A stretch of DNA of 64,000 bases from Prevotella sp. UBA4268 (GCA_002395135.1 DGWC01000107.1:3236-67235); one strand, 5' to 3'. Positions 18,771 to 29,800 are shown, counted from the stretch's first letter. Notes: a model not told the origin generated them from the sequence alone. Translations and numbers: made by a program.

Positions 18771-20138
18771 TTACTTTTTGGCATTGCGAGCACGGATGAT
18801 TCCCATCACGGTTGACTTACCTAAGCGGATGTTGTCGAGCAACGGACGATGGGCAGGACAGGTAAACTGACACGAACCACACTCTATACAGGATGTGATA
18901 TCTTCTGCTTCCACCCTCTCCCAGTTCTTTAAACTGGAACAGGTTGCCAGGAGATAAGGCTCAAGACCCATCGGACAAGCGCTCACACACTTGGCACAAC
19001 GGATACAAGGTTGCGCCTGCTTGCGCTTGGCATCATCGTCGGTGAGGATGGTCACGCTGTTGGTTCCTTTGCAGACAGGTACATCCACAGATGTCAATGC
19101 CTTACCCATCATCGGTCCGCCAGCAAGAAGTTTATTTTCGCCTTCTGGCAAACCGCCGCAGACATCTATCAAATCTCTCATCGGAGTACCCATTCTCACC
19201 AAGAAGTTTCCTGGTTTTGACAGTTGTTTTCCTGTCACTGTGGTATAGCGTTCAAACAATGGCTTGTTCTTCATAACTGCCTCATACACAGCAAAAGCAG
19301 TACCAACGTTCTGAACAATTGCTCCAACGTTAACGGGAATAGCAGGAGGAGCAGGCACCTGACGGTTGATGACGGCATCAACCAACTGCTTTTCACCGCC
19401 CTGCGGATACTTCTTTGCCAAGGGAACAACCTCTACTTGGAATTTGGATGAACCGAATTTCTCGCGGCATTTATTATCCAGCAGTTCTATGGCCTTTGGT
19501 TTGTTGTCCTCAATACCTATATATCCCTTATCAACCTTGGCTGCCGTCATGAGCAATTCCAAACCAACCAGAATCTCGTCGGGATGTTCCATCATCAGGC
19601 GATAGTCTGCCGTGATGTACGGTTCACACTCAACAGCGTTGATAATCACACATTCTGCCTTTGCTGTTGGCGGAGGACAGAGTTTAATGAATGTCGGGAA
19701 GCCGGCACCGCCCATACCCGTTACACCAGCCTTCTTTACTCTTTCAACGATTTCTTCGGGTGTAAGTTCGGGGTGAGCGCTCAGTTCTTCCAGTTTTTCG
19801 GAACGGTCGATGCTCTCTTCCCATTCGTCTCCTTCCACATTAATTATAATAACAGGCTTGCGATAGCCGGTAGCATCAATAGCAGTGTCTATCTTGAACA
19901 CCGTTCCCGACACAGAAGAATAGATGGGAGCAGATACGAAACCGCCTGCTTCTGCCAGCAGCGTACCAACCTTCACTTTATCTCCCTTGGCAACAACAGG
20001 CTTTGCCGGCGCACCGATATGCTGTGACAAAGGGAATATGGCCTGCTTTGGCAACGCTGCAACTTTTGTAGCCTCGTTGTGGGTGATTTTGTTCTCCTCA
20101 GGATGAACACCACCGATTCGGAATGTTTTTAATTTCAT
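18771..20138 (-). CDS. rnfC: Rnf complex subunit RnfC (NADH-binding, iron-sulfur)
   Basis: A 455-residue cytoplasmic-face subunit. The N-terminal part resembles the barrel-sandwich domain (PLSQHIGAPAKPVVAKGDKV), then the NADH/FMN fold with GMGGAGFPTFIKL and YPQGGEKQLVDAV, then two 4Fe-4S motifs at the C-terminus: CIRCAKCVSACP and CIECGSCQFTCP. This is where NAD+ is reduced. Start overlaps the rnfB stop by 4 bp. Length is typical of the short Gram-negative anaerobe form without the long Ala/Lys-rich tail. Confidence 0.96.
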   Translation of the reverse strand: MKLKTFRIGGVHPEENKITHNEATKVAALPKQAIFPLSQHIGAPAKPVVAKGDKVKVGTLLAEAGGFVSAPIYSSVSGTVFKIDTAIDATGYRKPVIIINVEGDEWEESIDRSEKLEELSAHPELTPEEIVERVKKAGVTGMGGAGFPTFIKLCPPPTAKAECVIINAVECEPYITADYRLMMEHPDEILVGLELLMTAAKVDKGYIGIEDNKPKAIELLDNKCREKFGSSKFQVEVVPLAKKYPQGGEKQLVDAVINRQVPAPPAIPVNVGAIVQNVGTAFAVYEAVMKNKPLFERYTTVTGKQLSKPGNFLVRMGTPMRDLIDVCGGLPEGENKLLAGGPMMGKALTSVDVPVCKGTNSVTILTDDDAKRKQAQPCIRCAKCVSACPMGLEPYLLATCSSLKNWERVEAEDITSCIECGSCQFTCPAHRPLLDNIRLGKSTVMGIIRARNAKK

Positions 20139-21055
20139 ACGGTTTCCTCCTTTCTTTCTTCAGTCTTCTGTGCTTTTACGGTTTCTTCTGCCTTTGGCGC
20201 ATCTGCCGGGGCTGCGGGCTTCGGTTTCGGAGCCGGGAAATTCACAGCATGGATAGCCTTTGTGGGGCATGCTTCAACACACTTCTTGCACAGGCGGCAC
20301 TTGTTAAAGTCGATATAACTCAGATTGCCTTCGATGGTAATGGCTTCGAACTTACATTCTTTCTCGCATTTTCCACAGCCAATACATGCAGCCTTGCATG
20401 CCTTCATCGCAGCAGCACCTTTGTCCTTGTTAACGCAACTTACAAATACCCTGCGATTCTTCGGTCCCTTCTTACGAAGTTCAATGATGTGACGAGGACA
20501 AGCCTTTACACATGCACCGCATGAAGTACATTTTTCGTCGTCCACTTCGGGCAAGCCCGTCTCAGGATTCATGTGAATGGCATCAAACTGGCATGCAGCC
20601 ACACAGTCGCCACAGCCCAGACAGCCGTATCCACATGCTGTTTCTCCTGCTCCGCAAGCATTGACGGCGCTGCAAGTGAGCAATCCGTCGTATGCTGCTA
20701 TACGAGGACGGTTTTCACAACTACCATTGCATCTTACAACAGCAACCATCGGCTCACTGTTGGCAATAGCGATACCCAGCAAATCTGCCACTTGCCCCAT
20801 GACATCTGCTCCGCCAACGGGACAGTTTAACCCCTCTAATGAACCTTTGTCGGCAGCCTTTACCAAAGCATCAGCCATGCCGGAGCAACCTGGGAAGCCG
20901 CATCCGCCACAGTTGGCACCAGGAAGGGCAGCAGTGACCTGACCGATTCTGGGGTCTTCTTGAACAGCAAATTTCTTGGAACAGAAGTATAGTATCAATG
21001 CAGCGATGAGCGCGATACATCCAAGAACAATTACTGCGGTTAAAATAAAACTCAT
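20135..21055 (-). CDS. rnfB: Rnf complex subunit RnfB (polyferredoxin)
   Basis: A 306-residue subunit that accepts electrons from reduced ferredoxin. An N-terminal membrane helix (FILTAVIVLGCIALIAALIL) is followed by the 4Fe-4S domain CGGCGFPGCSGMADAL and then four cysteine clusters: CGYGCLGCGDCVAACQ, CTSCGACVKACP, CIGCGKCEKECK and CRLCKKCVEACP, consistent with a multi-cluster ferredoxin. The last 40 residues are Pro/Ala/Lys/Glu-rich and probably disordered. It is preceded by the rseC homologue (22-bp gap). Confidence 0.96.
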   Translation of the reverse strand: MSFILTAVIVLGCIALIAALILYFCSKKFAVQEDPRIGQVTAALPGANCGGCGFPGCSGMADALVKAADKGSLEGLNCPVGGADVMGQVADLLGIAIANSEPMVAVVRCNGSCENRPRIAAYDGLLTCSAVNACGAGETACGYGCLGCGDCVAACQFDAIHMNPETGLPEVDDEKCTSCGACVKACPRHIIELRKKGPKNRRVFVSCVNKDKGAAAMKACKAACIGCGKCEKECKFEAITIEGNLSYIDFNKCRLCKKCVEACPTKAIHAVNFPAPKPKPAAPADAPKAEETVKAQKTEERKEETV

Positions 21056-21077
21056 AATTTTGTATTTGTTTTAATAA

Positions 21078-21500
21078 TTAATAATGATCTTCTATTGAAA
21101 AAGAGAACTTCCGGCTGAGCCTGTCTCGCATCATGAACAATACTATATAATAGGGAATCAGCCAAAGAATGCCCGTCAGCGCCATGATTGGCTCATCAGA
21201 AGTGAACCTGCTTACCAGAAACACCATACCCACCATGATGACGAAAGGGATGACAAAAGCGAGCAAAACCGCATTGGCTCCGGTTTTTGAAGAGGCAACG
21301 ACAGTGACATGATCACCCTTGGAATACTTGTCAATGTTTTCCACGCCATAGATGTCAATTAGTTTTTCTTTTCCTTCTGAAGAATGACAATGGCCCGCCA
21401 CTTTACATGACGCACAAGCAGATGTCTGAAGAACTCTTACCTTCAGACAATTGCCTTCAACATGATCTACTATACCGTCGTGCTTAATCAGGTTATTCAT
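21078..21500 (-). CDS. rseC: RseC/MucC-family protein (SoxR-reducing system type)
   Basis: A 140-residue protein: an N-terminal soluble part with a CxxC-type cysteine set (SACASCKVAGHC) and two hydrophobic helices (AVLLAFVIPFVIMVGMVFLV and ALTGILWLIPYYIVLFMM). RseC proteins act with Rsx/Rnf complexes in E. coli to reduce SoxR, and in many Bacteroidota this gene opens the rnf operon, as here. I take ATG 21500 as start; the frame is open to 21533. Its cargo here is unknown, since no SoxR is visible. Confidence 0.85.
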   Translation of the reverse strand: MNNLIKHDGIVDHVEGNCLKVRVLQTSACASCKVAGHCHSSEGKEKLIDIYGVENIDKYSKGDHVTVVASSKTGANAVLLAFVIPFVIMVGMVFLVSRFTSDEPIMALTGILWLIPYYIVLFMMRDRLSRKFSFSIEDHY

Positions 21501-21570
21501 TCGAAACAGGTTAATAAAACCAGCATTATGCACCTGGTGATGGCCTCACCGGCACATAAATCTACTGTGT

Positions 21571-21596
21571 GATTTTGCAATCTCCACTTTGCAATT
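21571..21596 (+). promoter_or_regulatory. 26-bp motif at the rnf promoter, copy 1
   Basis: Contains two direct TTTGCAAT blocks 17 bp apart and matches 62564-62589 at 25 of 26 bases. It lies immediately downstream of the rnf -7 box on the - strand, over the expected transcription start, where a bound protein could block initiation. Confidence 0.6.
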
Positions 21597-21597
21597 G

Positions 21598-21628
21598 CAA
21601 AGATACAATTATATTTTGTATCTGCAAA
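21598..21628 (-). promoter_or_regulatory. Promoter of the rseC-rnf operon
   Basis: On the - strand TTTG (21628-21625), a 19-bp spacer and TATCTTTG (21605-21598): a full match to the Bacteroidota consensus. The leader to the rseC start is about 90 nt. Confidence 0.85.
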
Positions 21629-21707
21629 TAAAATCGAAAATAAATACTGAATAGTTAACGTTTGTTGTACCTTATCGGCGCCAAATCAAATAAAATCTTC
21701 AATTTAT

Positions 21708-21738
21708 TTTGTAGTTTTCATTATTTAATGTAACTTTG
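21708..21738 (+). promoter_or_regulatory. Promoter of the 148-residue acidic protein gene
   Basis: TTTG (21708-21711), 19-bp spacer, TAACTTTG (21731-21738), then the start codon 23 bp later. Confidence 0.8.
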
Positions 21739-21761
21739 TCTCGTCAAAACAGAAAATAAAA

Positions 21762-22208
21762 ATGAAAGCATCCGATCAGACCATTCAACAAATTGAGCGA
21801 TTCATCCGTAAAATCGCGCAAAAACTTCCCATGAACGAAGAAACCACCTTGTTCACAGACATACATGTGCATGTATCGCAAGACAGTGGCGAAATGATGG
21901 CATTCGATGATGATGAACAGGAGATTACTCGTTGTGTGGTGGAGCAATGGATTGACAACAAGGATGAGAATTTCTATAGTTCGGTTGCTGCCTTGTTAAG
22001 AAAAGAGTGTCACCGACTGCATGATATGATTGACAACCTTGGCATTACGAAGCCCTATAGTTTCGTGCTTGAAAACGATGATAGCGAAAATGTGGCAGAA
22101 CTATATCTCGCTGACGACGAGACCATTATCATCGGAGGTGACTTGATGGAAGGGTTAGACAAAGACCTTGACGACTTTTTCGTTCATCTGATGGACGAAA
22201 AGGAATAG
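21762..22208 (+). CDS. Conserved-looking acidic hypothetical protein
   Basis: A 148-residue soluble protein, strongly acidic, especially in its last 40 residues (LADDETIIIGGDLMEGLDKDLDDFF). No signal peptide, membrane helix or catalytic motif is visible. It has a good promoter of its own and is followed by the ABC-F gene on the same strand, 135 bp before that gene's chosen start, so the two are probably co-transcribed. I do not recognise a family; its acidity and place beside a translation-factor ATPase would fit a ribosome- or RNA-related partner, but that is a guess. Confidence 0.7.
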   Translation: MKASDQTIQQIERFIRKIAQKLPMNEETTLFTDIHVHVSQDSGEMMAFDDDEQEITRCVVEQWIDNKDENFYSSVAALLRKECHRLHDMIDNLGITKPYSFVLENDDSENVAELYLADDETIIIGGDLMEGLDKDLDDFFVHLMDEKE

Positions 22209-23957
<1,749 letters not shown>

Positions 23958-24013
23958 AACATTGGCATGATATTTGCTGTAGGTTTATTTGAGTATTAAA
24001 AAACAACCATGTT

Positions 24014-24610
24014 ATGAACGAAGAAAAGAAAATAAACATCGAGGATGACAACAATGTAGAACTCGAGAACGAACAAAATGTGACAGAAGAAACACAAGAT
24101 GCTGCCACTCAAGAAAATGCCGAATCAACGGAAGATAGCGAAAACAAGGATTCTCAGGAAGAAATGTCTCCGCTCGAAAAGGCTGAAGAAGAAATCAAAT
24201 CACTGACAGATAAATATTTAAGGGCTGTAGCAGAATTTGAAAACTACAGGAAACGGACACTCAAAGAAAAGGCAGAACTCATTCTCAACGGATCAGAGAA
24301 GACCATTACTGCCATTCTGCCTGTACTTGACGACTTCGAACGTGCCATTGCCGACAATACAGAAGATGCCAAAGCCATCAAAGAGGGTATGGAACTGATT
24401 TTCCATAAATTCGTGAAAATACTTGAAGGACTGGGCGTTAAGAAGATTGAAACCGAAGAGAAGGATTTCGATGTAGACTTCCATGAGGCTATTGCAATGG
24501 TTCCCGGCATGGGTGATGACAAGAAAGGAAAGGTGATTGACTGTGTTCAAACAGGCTATACCCTCAATGACAAAGTGATTCGACATGCCAAAGTTGCAGT
24601 CGGACAATAA
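24014..24610 (+). CDS. grpE: Nucleotide exchange factor GrpE
   Basis: A 198-residue cytoplasmic DnaK cofactor. The first 55 residues are Glu/Asp/Asn-rich and disordered; then comes the long dimer coiled coil (LRAVAEFENYRKRTLKEKAEL) and the C-terminal beta domain with DVDFHEAIAMVPG and GYTLNDKVIRHAKVAV. It is 27 bp upstream of dnaJ in the common grpE-dnaJ order. No inverted repeat of the CIRCE type was noticed upstream; dnaK is not in the window. Confidence 0.96.
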   Translation: MNEEKKINIEDDNNVELENEQNVTEETQDAATQENAESTEDSENKDSQEEMSPLEKAEEEIKSLTDKYLRAVAEFENYRKRTLKEKAELILNGSEKTITAILPVLDDFERAIADNTEDAKAIKEGMELIFHKFVKILEGLGVKKIETEEKDFDVDFHEAIAMVPGMGDDKKGKVIDCVQTGYTLNDKVIRHAKVAVGQ

Positions 24611-24637
24611 ATCATATTATTCAACTATCAAGAAAAG

Positions 24638-25804
24638 ATGGCTCAAAAGCGCGACTATTACGAGGTGCTTGGCGTTGACAAGAACGCGAGCGAAGACGAT
24701 ATCAAGAAAGCATACCGCAGAATTGCCATAAAGTATCATCCCGACCGAAACCCGGGCAACAAGGATGCCGAAGAGAAATTCAAAGAGGCTGCCGAGGCTT
24801 ATGATGTGCTTCACGACCCGCAGAAAAGACAGCAATATGACCAATTCGGATTTGACGGTCCTGCTGGAATGGGCGGTTTCGGTGGTTTCGGCGGCGGTGG
24901 ATTCTCCATGGACGACATCTTCTCCATGTTCGGAGATGTGTTTGGAGGACGTGGAGGATTCAGCGGTTTTGGCGGATTTGGTGGCGGTCAGCGCCAGCCG
25001 GCACAGCATCGCGGTTCCGATCTCCGTCTGAAAGTACGCCTGGATCTTCAGGAAATTGCCTCTGGAGTTACAAAGAAGTTCAAAGTAAAGAAGGATGTGA
25101 CCTGCTCTCATTGCCACGGAACGGGCGCAGAGCATGGAAGTGGAACAGAAACATGTCCCACTTGTCATGGCAGTGGCGTGGTGACGAGAACCACCAAGAG
25201 CCTGTTTGGCATGATGCAAACGCAAAGCGTATGTCCCACATGTCAGGGCGAAGGCACAATTCTCAAGAACAAGTGTAAGGAATGTGGCGGAAAAGGAATC
25301 GTTAAAGGCGAAGAAGTTGTTGAGATAAACATACCTGCCGGTGTTGCCGAAGGTATGGTTGTCAATGTTCCCGGCAAGGGAAATGCAGGCATTCACAACG
25401 GTATCACCGGAGACATTCAGGTATTTATTGAAGAAGAGCCCAACGACACGTTTATCCGTGACGGCCACAATCTGATTTACAACCTTCTCTTGGACTTTCC
25501 GACTGCTGCCTTGGGAGGAACCGCAGAGGTGCCTACTGTGGACGGATCGAAACTGAAAATCAAGATAGAACCGGGCACGCAGCCGGGCAAGACGCTACGT
25601 CTGAGAGACAAAGGACTGCCTATGGTGCAAGGATATGGTCGCGAGACAGGCGATTTGATTGTGAATATAAGTGTTTACGTGCCAAAAACACTATCGAAAG
25701 AAGAAAAGAAAGCATTGGAGAAAATGCAGGAAAGCGACAACTTCAAAGGTGACATTGCAACGAAGAAGAGCATCTTTGACAAATTCCGCAATTACTTCAG
25801 TTGA
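24638..25804 (+). CDS. dnaJ: Chaperone DnaJ (Hsp40)
   Basis: A 388-residue type I J-protein that stimulates DnaK ATPase. The J domain (1-70) has the HPD motif in YHPDRNPGN; a Gly/Phe-rich region follows (about 75-125); then four zinc-finger repeats of CxxCxGxG type ([32 protein letters not shown]) and the two C-terminal client-binding beta domains. Complete. Its position directly after grpE indicates one operon, which appears to continue into folC. Confidence 0.97.
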   Translation: MAQKRDYYEVLGVDKNASEDDIKKAYRRIAIKYHPDRNPGNKDAEEKFKEAAEAYDVLHDPQKRQQYDQFGFDGPAGMGGFGGFGGGGFSMDDIFSMFGDVFGGRGGFSGFGGFGGGQRQPAQHRGSDLRLKVRLDLQEIASGVTKKFKVKKDVTCSHCHGTGAEHGSGTETCPTCHGSGVVTRTTKSLFGMMQTQSVCPTCQGEGTILKNKCKECGGKGIVKGEEVVEINIPAGVAEGMVVNVPGKGNAGIHNGITGDIQVFIEEEPNDTFIRDGHNLIYNLLLDFPTAALGGTAEVPTVDGSKLKIKIEPGTQPGKTLRLRDKGLPMVQGYGRETGDLIVNISVYVPKTLSKEEKKALEKMQESDNFKGDIATKKSIFDKFRNYFS

Positions 25805-25837
25805 CACAAAACGCATCTTTTGCTGAGCAAATATGCC

Positions 25838-27115
25838 ATGAATTATAAGGAAACAACTGAATATCTGTTCAACGTCACCCCGGTTTTTGAAAAGATCGGG
25901 GCTGGTGCATATAAGGAAGGACTTGGAAACTCGCTTGCGCTTGATGAACATTTCGGACATCCTCACAGAAAATTCAAGAGCATACATATAGCAGGAACCA
26001 ACGGCAAGGGATCGTGTTCGCATACCATTGCATCCATTTTGCAGTCTGCAGGATACAAGGTGGGCTTGTATACTTCCCCTCATCTTGTTGACTTCCGAGA
26101 ACGAATCAGAATCAACGGCAGATGTATCAGCGAACAGTATGTCATTGATTTCGTGGAAGAAGAACGTGGTTTCTTCGAGCCGCTCCATCCCTCTTTCTTT
26201 GAACTTACCACCGCCATGGCATTCAAATACTTTGCCGAACAGCAGGTTGACTTCGCTGTTATCGAAGTCGGGCTTGGCGGCAGGCTGGACTGCACAAATA
26301 TCATTCATCCCATTCTTTCTGTCATTACCAATATCAGTTTCGACCATACTCAGTTCTTAGGAGATACACTTGAAAAGATCGCATACGAGAAGGCAGGCAT
26401 CATCAAACATGGTGTACCTGTGGTAATCGGGGAGACAACGCCGCAAACCAAGCCTGTCTTCGAAAGCGTGGCAAAAGAACACGACGCTTCCATTTACTAT
26501 GCGGAGGACTTCGATATGCAGATGTTTTCCGACGAAGCACAATGCAAACGATCGTTTGACGATATCGACTTCGAACTGAAAGGACTCTATCAGCAAAAGA
26601 ACAAACGTACGATTCTGTGTGCCATCTACGCCTTGGAGCGTATCCTTCCCCCACCCTCCTCCATGCAAATAACAGATGCTGTTGAAGCAGGATTCTCAAA
26701 TGTGTGTGAACAAACAGGACTTACTGGCAGGTGGCAGACCATCAGGCAGCAACCGCTTGTCATCTGTGACACAGGCCATAATGTAGGTGGCTGGGAATAT
26801 CTTTCCATTCAGGTGGCCCAGCAACCATGCAAGCAACGCAGAATTGTTTTCGGTATGGTGGACGACAAAGACATCGACGCCGTCATGGCAATGCTTCCAC
26901 ACGATGCCATATACTACTGGTGTAAGGCATCCACTCATAGAGCCATACCAGAAACAAGGATAGGAGACCTCGCAGAAAAGCACCATCTGCACGGAAAAAC
27001 ATACCACGACGTGGCTACGGCCTATCAACAGGCACTCGCAGACGCACATCCTGAAGACTTCATTTTTGTGGGAGGCAGCAGTTATGTGGTAGCAGATTTG
27101 CTTGCGGTGCTGTAA
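25838..27115 (+). CDS. folC: Bifunctional folylpolyglutamate / dihydrofolate synthase
   Basis: A 425-residue Mur-ligase-family enzyme that adds glutamate to folates. The ATP loop is GTNGKGSCSH (about residues 46-55), followed by YTSPHLVDFRERIRING and the metal/folate region EVGLGGRLDCTN; NISFDHTQFLGDTLEKIA and the C-terminal DTGHNVGGWEYL complete the family pattern. I use ATG 25838; the open frame extends to a TTG at 25820. It follows dnaJ by 33 bp. Confidence 0.93.
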   Translation: MNYKETTEYLFNVTPVFEKIGAGAYKEGLGNSLALDEHFGHPHRKFKSIHIAGTNGKGSCSHTIASILQSAGYKVGLYTSPHLVDFRERIRINGRCISEQYVIDFVEEERGFFEPLHPSFFELTTAMAFKYFAEQQVDFAVIEVGLGGRLDCTNIIHPILSVITNISFDHTQFLGDTLEKIAYEKAGIIKHGVPVVIGETTPQTKPVFESVAKEHDASIYYAEDFDMQMFSDEAQCKRSFDDIDFELKGLYQQKNKRTILCAIYALERILPPPSSMQITDAVEAGFSNVCEQTGLTGRWQTIRQQPLVICDTGHNVGGWEYLSIQVAQQPCKQRRIVFGMVDDKDIDAVMAMLPHDAIYYWCKASTHRAIPETRIGDLAEKHHLHGKTYHDVATAYQQALADAHPEDFIFVGGSSYVVADLLAVL

Positions 27116-27238
27116 GCAATCGCTGGATTTTTGGTGTTTTTAACACTTTCTTTTGCTTTTTCTTAGTGATTCATTCGTGTTTCTCATTTTTTTTTGGTTA
27201 CTTTGCAACAAAGTTTAATAACTAAAAAGATATACAAG

Positions 27239-28327
27239 ATGAGCAATACAGAGACACATTATTTATGTGGTCTGAAAAGAGAAGACTTTCAGACCACTGT
27301 AAACGGTAAGAATACAGATTTGTATATTCTAAAAAACAACCAAGGTAACGAAGTTGCAGTAACTAATTATGGTGGTGCCATCGTTGCCATTATGGTTCCC
27401 GACAAAAATGGCAACATAGCAAACGTTATCCAAGGTCATGATAACATTCAGGATGTCATTAACAGCCCAGAGCCTTATTTGTCTACTTTGATCGGCCGCT
27501 ATGGCAACCGCATCAAGGAAGGTAAGTTCACACTGAACGGAAAGGAGTATCAACTGGCCATCAACAACGGTCCCAATGCACTCCATGGAGGACCTACAGG
27601 ATTTCATGCTCAGGTATGGGATGCCTTGCAGATGAGCGACAACACGCTGGTGCTGAATTATGTTTCGCCCTATCTTCAGGAAGGTTTCACCGGTGAAATG
27701 AAAGTGACCGTTGTGTATACATTTGGCAATGACAACGATCTGACCATCGGTTACATGGCAACAGCCAATAAAAAGACCATCGTAAACCTCACACATCACG
27801 CATTCTTCTCACTGGCAGGAATCGCTAATCCCACACCTACCATCAATGATCAGATTTGCGAAATTAATGCTGATTTCTTCATTCCTATTGATGAAAACTG
27901 CATTCCCACGGGCGAAATTCTGAAAGTGGCTGGCACGCCCTTTGATTTCCGCACGCCGAAAACCGTTGGACGCGACATTGACGCCGACGACGAGCAGATT
28001 AAAAACGGTGCTGGCTACGACCATTGCTTTGTGCTGAACAAGAAGGAAGAAGGTGAATTGAGTTTTGCTGCACGCCTTGTTGAACCCAATTCTGGCCGCA
28101 CACTCGATGTATATACCACAGAGCCAGGCATGCAGGTTTATTCTGACAACTGGGCAGACGGATATAGCGGACAGCACGGAGCCACATTCCCACGCCGTAG
28201 TGCCATCTGTTTCGAGTGCCAGCATTTCCCCGATTCTCCCAATCGTCCCTATTTCCCATCGGTGATTCTGCATCCTGGTGAGCAGTACAAGCAGAAAACG
28301 GTTTACAGATTCGGCGTCAACTATTAA
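27239..28327 (+). CDS. galM: Aldose 1-epimerase (galactose mutarotase)
   Basis: A 362-residue beta-sandwich enzyme converting beta- to alpha-D-galactose for galactokinase. Catalytic His residues lie in NNGPNALHGGP and NLTHHAFFSLAG, and the base Glu in HFPDSPNRPYFP-adjacent FECQ. No signal peptide, so cytoplasmic. Start at ATG 27239; the frame runs open to 27194. galK follows 49 bp later, so the pair is a galactose operon. A second mutarotase of this family ends at position 65. Confidence 0.94.
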   Translation: MSNTETHYLCGLKREDFQTTVNGKNTDLYILKNNQGNEVAVTNYGGAIVAIMVPDKNGNIANVIQGHDNIQDVINSPEPYLSTLIGRYGNRIKEGKFTLNGKEYQLAINNGPNALHGGPTGFHAQVWDALQMSDNTLVLNYVSPYLQEGFTGEMKVTVVYTFGNDNDLTIGYMATANKKTIVNLTHHAFFSLAGIANPTPTINDQICEINADFFIPIDENCIPTGEILKVAGTPFDFRTPKTVGRDIDADDEQIKNGAGYDHCFVLNKKEEGELSFAARLVEPNSGRTLDVYTTEPGMQVYSDNWADGYSGQHGATFPRRSAICFECQHFPDSPNRPYFPSVILHPGEQYKQKTVYRFGVNY

Positions 28328-28376
28328 GTTACATTCACATATTCACTGATACATTATTTTTTAAACATATAAGCTT

Positions 28377-29543
28377 ATGATGGAAATTGATCACGTAAGA
28401 AGTCGCTTTGTTAAGCACTTCGACGGCATGACAGGTAATGTGTATGCATCTCCAGGACGTATTAATCTTATTGGTGAGCACACTGACTATAACGGAGGAT
28501 TCGTTTTCCCAGGTGCTGTTGATTGCGGCATTATGGCCGAAATGCGTGCCAATGGTACAGAAGATATGGTACGCGCCTATGCAATTGACTTGAAAGACAG
28601 AGTTGACTTTAGCCTGAACGACCCTGCCGGACCGAAAGCCAGTTGGTCGCGCTACATCTATGGTATAACTAAGGAAATGCAGAAGCGCGGTGTTCCTGTG
28701 AAAGGTTTCAATATTGCCTTCTCAGGAGACGTGCCTCTTGGAGCCGGTATGTCATCATCTGCCGCATTGGAAAGTTGCATCGCCTTCGGTCTTAACGACA
28801 TTTTCGGTGACAACAAGGTGAGCCAGTGGGACATGGTGCTGGCTGGTCAGGCCACAGAGCATAACTATTGTGGTGTAAATTGTGGCATCATGGATCAGTT
28901 CGCCAGTGTATTCGGACAGGCTGGCAAACTTATGCGTCTGGATTGTCGCAGTCGCGAGTTTGAATATTTCCCATTTGATCCTAAAGGATATAAACTGGTG
29001 TTGCTCAACTCATGCGTAAAGCACGAACTGGCCGGCTCTCCTTACAACGACCGCCGCAACTCATGCGAGAATGTTGTGAAGGCTATTGCAGCCAAACATC
29101 CTGAAGGAAAGTTCGAAACACTCAGAGACTGCACTTGGGAACAACTGGAAGAAGTTCGCACCGAAGTAGGAGAAGAGGATTACAAGCGTGCTCATTTCGT
29201 TCTCGGCGAGAAGGATCGCGTGCTTGCCGTATGTGATGCACTCGTTGCCGGCGACTATGAGACCGTTGGAAAGAAGATGTATGAAACTCACGAAGGCCTT
29301 AGCAAAGAGTATGAAGTATCATGCGAAGAACTTGATTTCTTGAACGATATCGCCAAGGAATGCGGCGTTACTGGTAGCAGAATCATGGGTGGCGGTTTCG
29401 GTGGCTGCACCATTAACCTGGTGAAGAACGAACTATATCGTCCCTTCGTTGAGACTGCTCGCAAGAAATATGCCGCAAAATACGGCAAAGAGCCCAAGGT
29501 ATATGACGTAGTAATTGGTGACGGATCACGCCGCCTCTGCTAA
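28377..29543 (+). CDS. galK: Galactokinase
   Basis: A 388-residue GHMP kinase that phosphorylates alpha-D-galactose at C1. All three family motifs are present: the galactose signature GRINLIGEHTDYNGGFV, the ATP loop GDVPLGAGMSSSAALE and the C-terminal GGGFGGCTINLV. Two ATG codons in a row at 28377 and 28380 leave the exact start open. It ends at a strong terminator. galT is not seen nearby. Confidence 0.97.
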   Translation: MMEIDHVRSRFVKHFDGMTGNVYASPGRINLIGEHTDYNGGFVFPGAVDCGIMAEMRANGTEDMVRAYAIDLKDRVDFSLNDPAGPKASWSRYIYGITKEMQKRGVPVKGFNIAFSGDVPLGAGMSSSAALESCIAFGLNDIFGDNKVSQWDMVLAGQATEHNYCGVNCGIMDQFASVFGQAGKLMRLDCRSREFEYFPFDPKGYKLVLLNSCVKHELAGSPYNDRRNSCENVVKAIAAKHPEGKFETLRDCTWEQLEEVRTEVGEEDYKRAHFVLGEKDRVLAVCDALVAGDYETVGKKMYETHEGLSKEYEVSCEELDFLNDIAKECGVTGSRIMGGGFGGCTINLVKNELYRPFVETARKKYAAKYGKEPKVYDVVIGDGSRRLC

Positions 29544-29569
29544 TCCATTCCAGGCAAACCAACTTTTTT

Positions 29570-29633
29570 CATGCCGCCATGCTGCGCAATACCTATATAA
29601 TAAGGTATTCAGCATGGCGGCATGATTATTTTT
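29570..29633 (+). terminator. Intrinsic terminator after galK
   Basis: A 15-bp stem CATGCCGCCATGCTG/CAGCATGGCGGCATG with an inner stem AATACCT/AGGTATT, followed by ATTATTTTT. Confidence 0.93.
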
Positions 29634-29666
29634 GTCACTTCGTGCCACTAATCTATCGAGTAAACG

Positions 29667-29730
29667 ATTGAGTTATGACTCAATAATGCATGCTTCATTC
29701 TGCCATCTCTCACCTATCCGTAACGTTACG
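29667..29730. promoter_or_regulatory. Two palindromes upstream of the relA promoter
   Basis: ATTGAGT-TATG-ACTCAAT (29667-29684) and the perfect 12-mer CGTAACGTTACG (29719-29730) lie 35-120 bp before the promoter. They have the form of dimeric regulator sites; no binding protein can be named. Confidence 0.4.
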
Positions 29731-29764
29731 AAAATGAAATACCGCTCGGAAAAACTCATTTTTA

Positions 29765-29796
29765 TTTGGTATTTCACATGCTTATTCGTAACTTTG
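29765..29796 (+). promoter_or_regulatory. relA promoter, five bases from the start codon
   Basis: TTTG (29765-29768), 20-bp spacer, TAACTTTG (29789-29796); the ATG is at 29801. The transcription start should fall on or next to the A of ATG. Confidence 0.75.
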
Positions 29797-29800
29797 CAAC

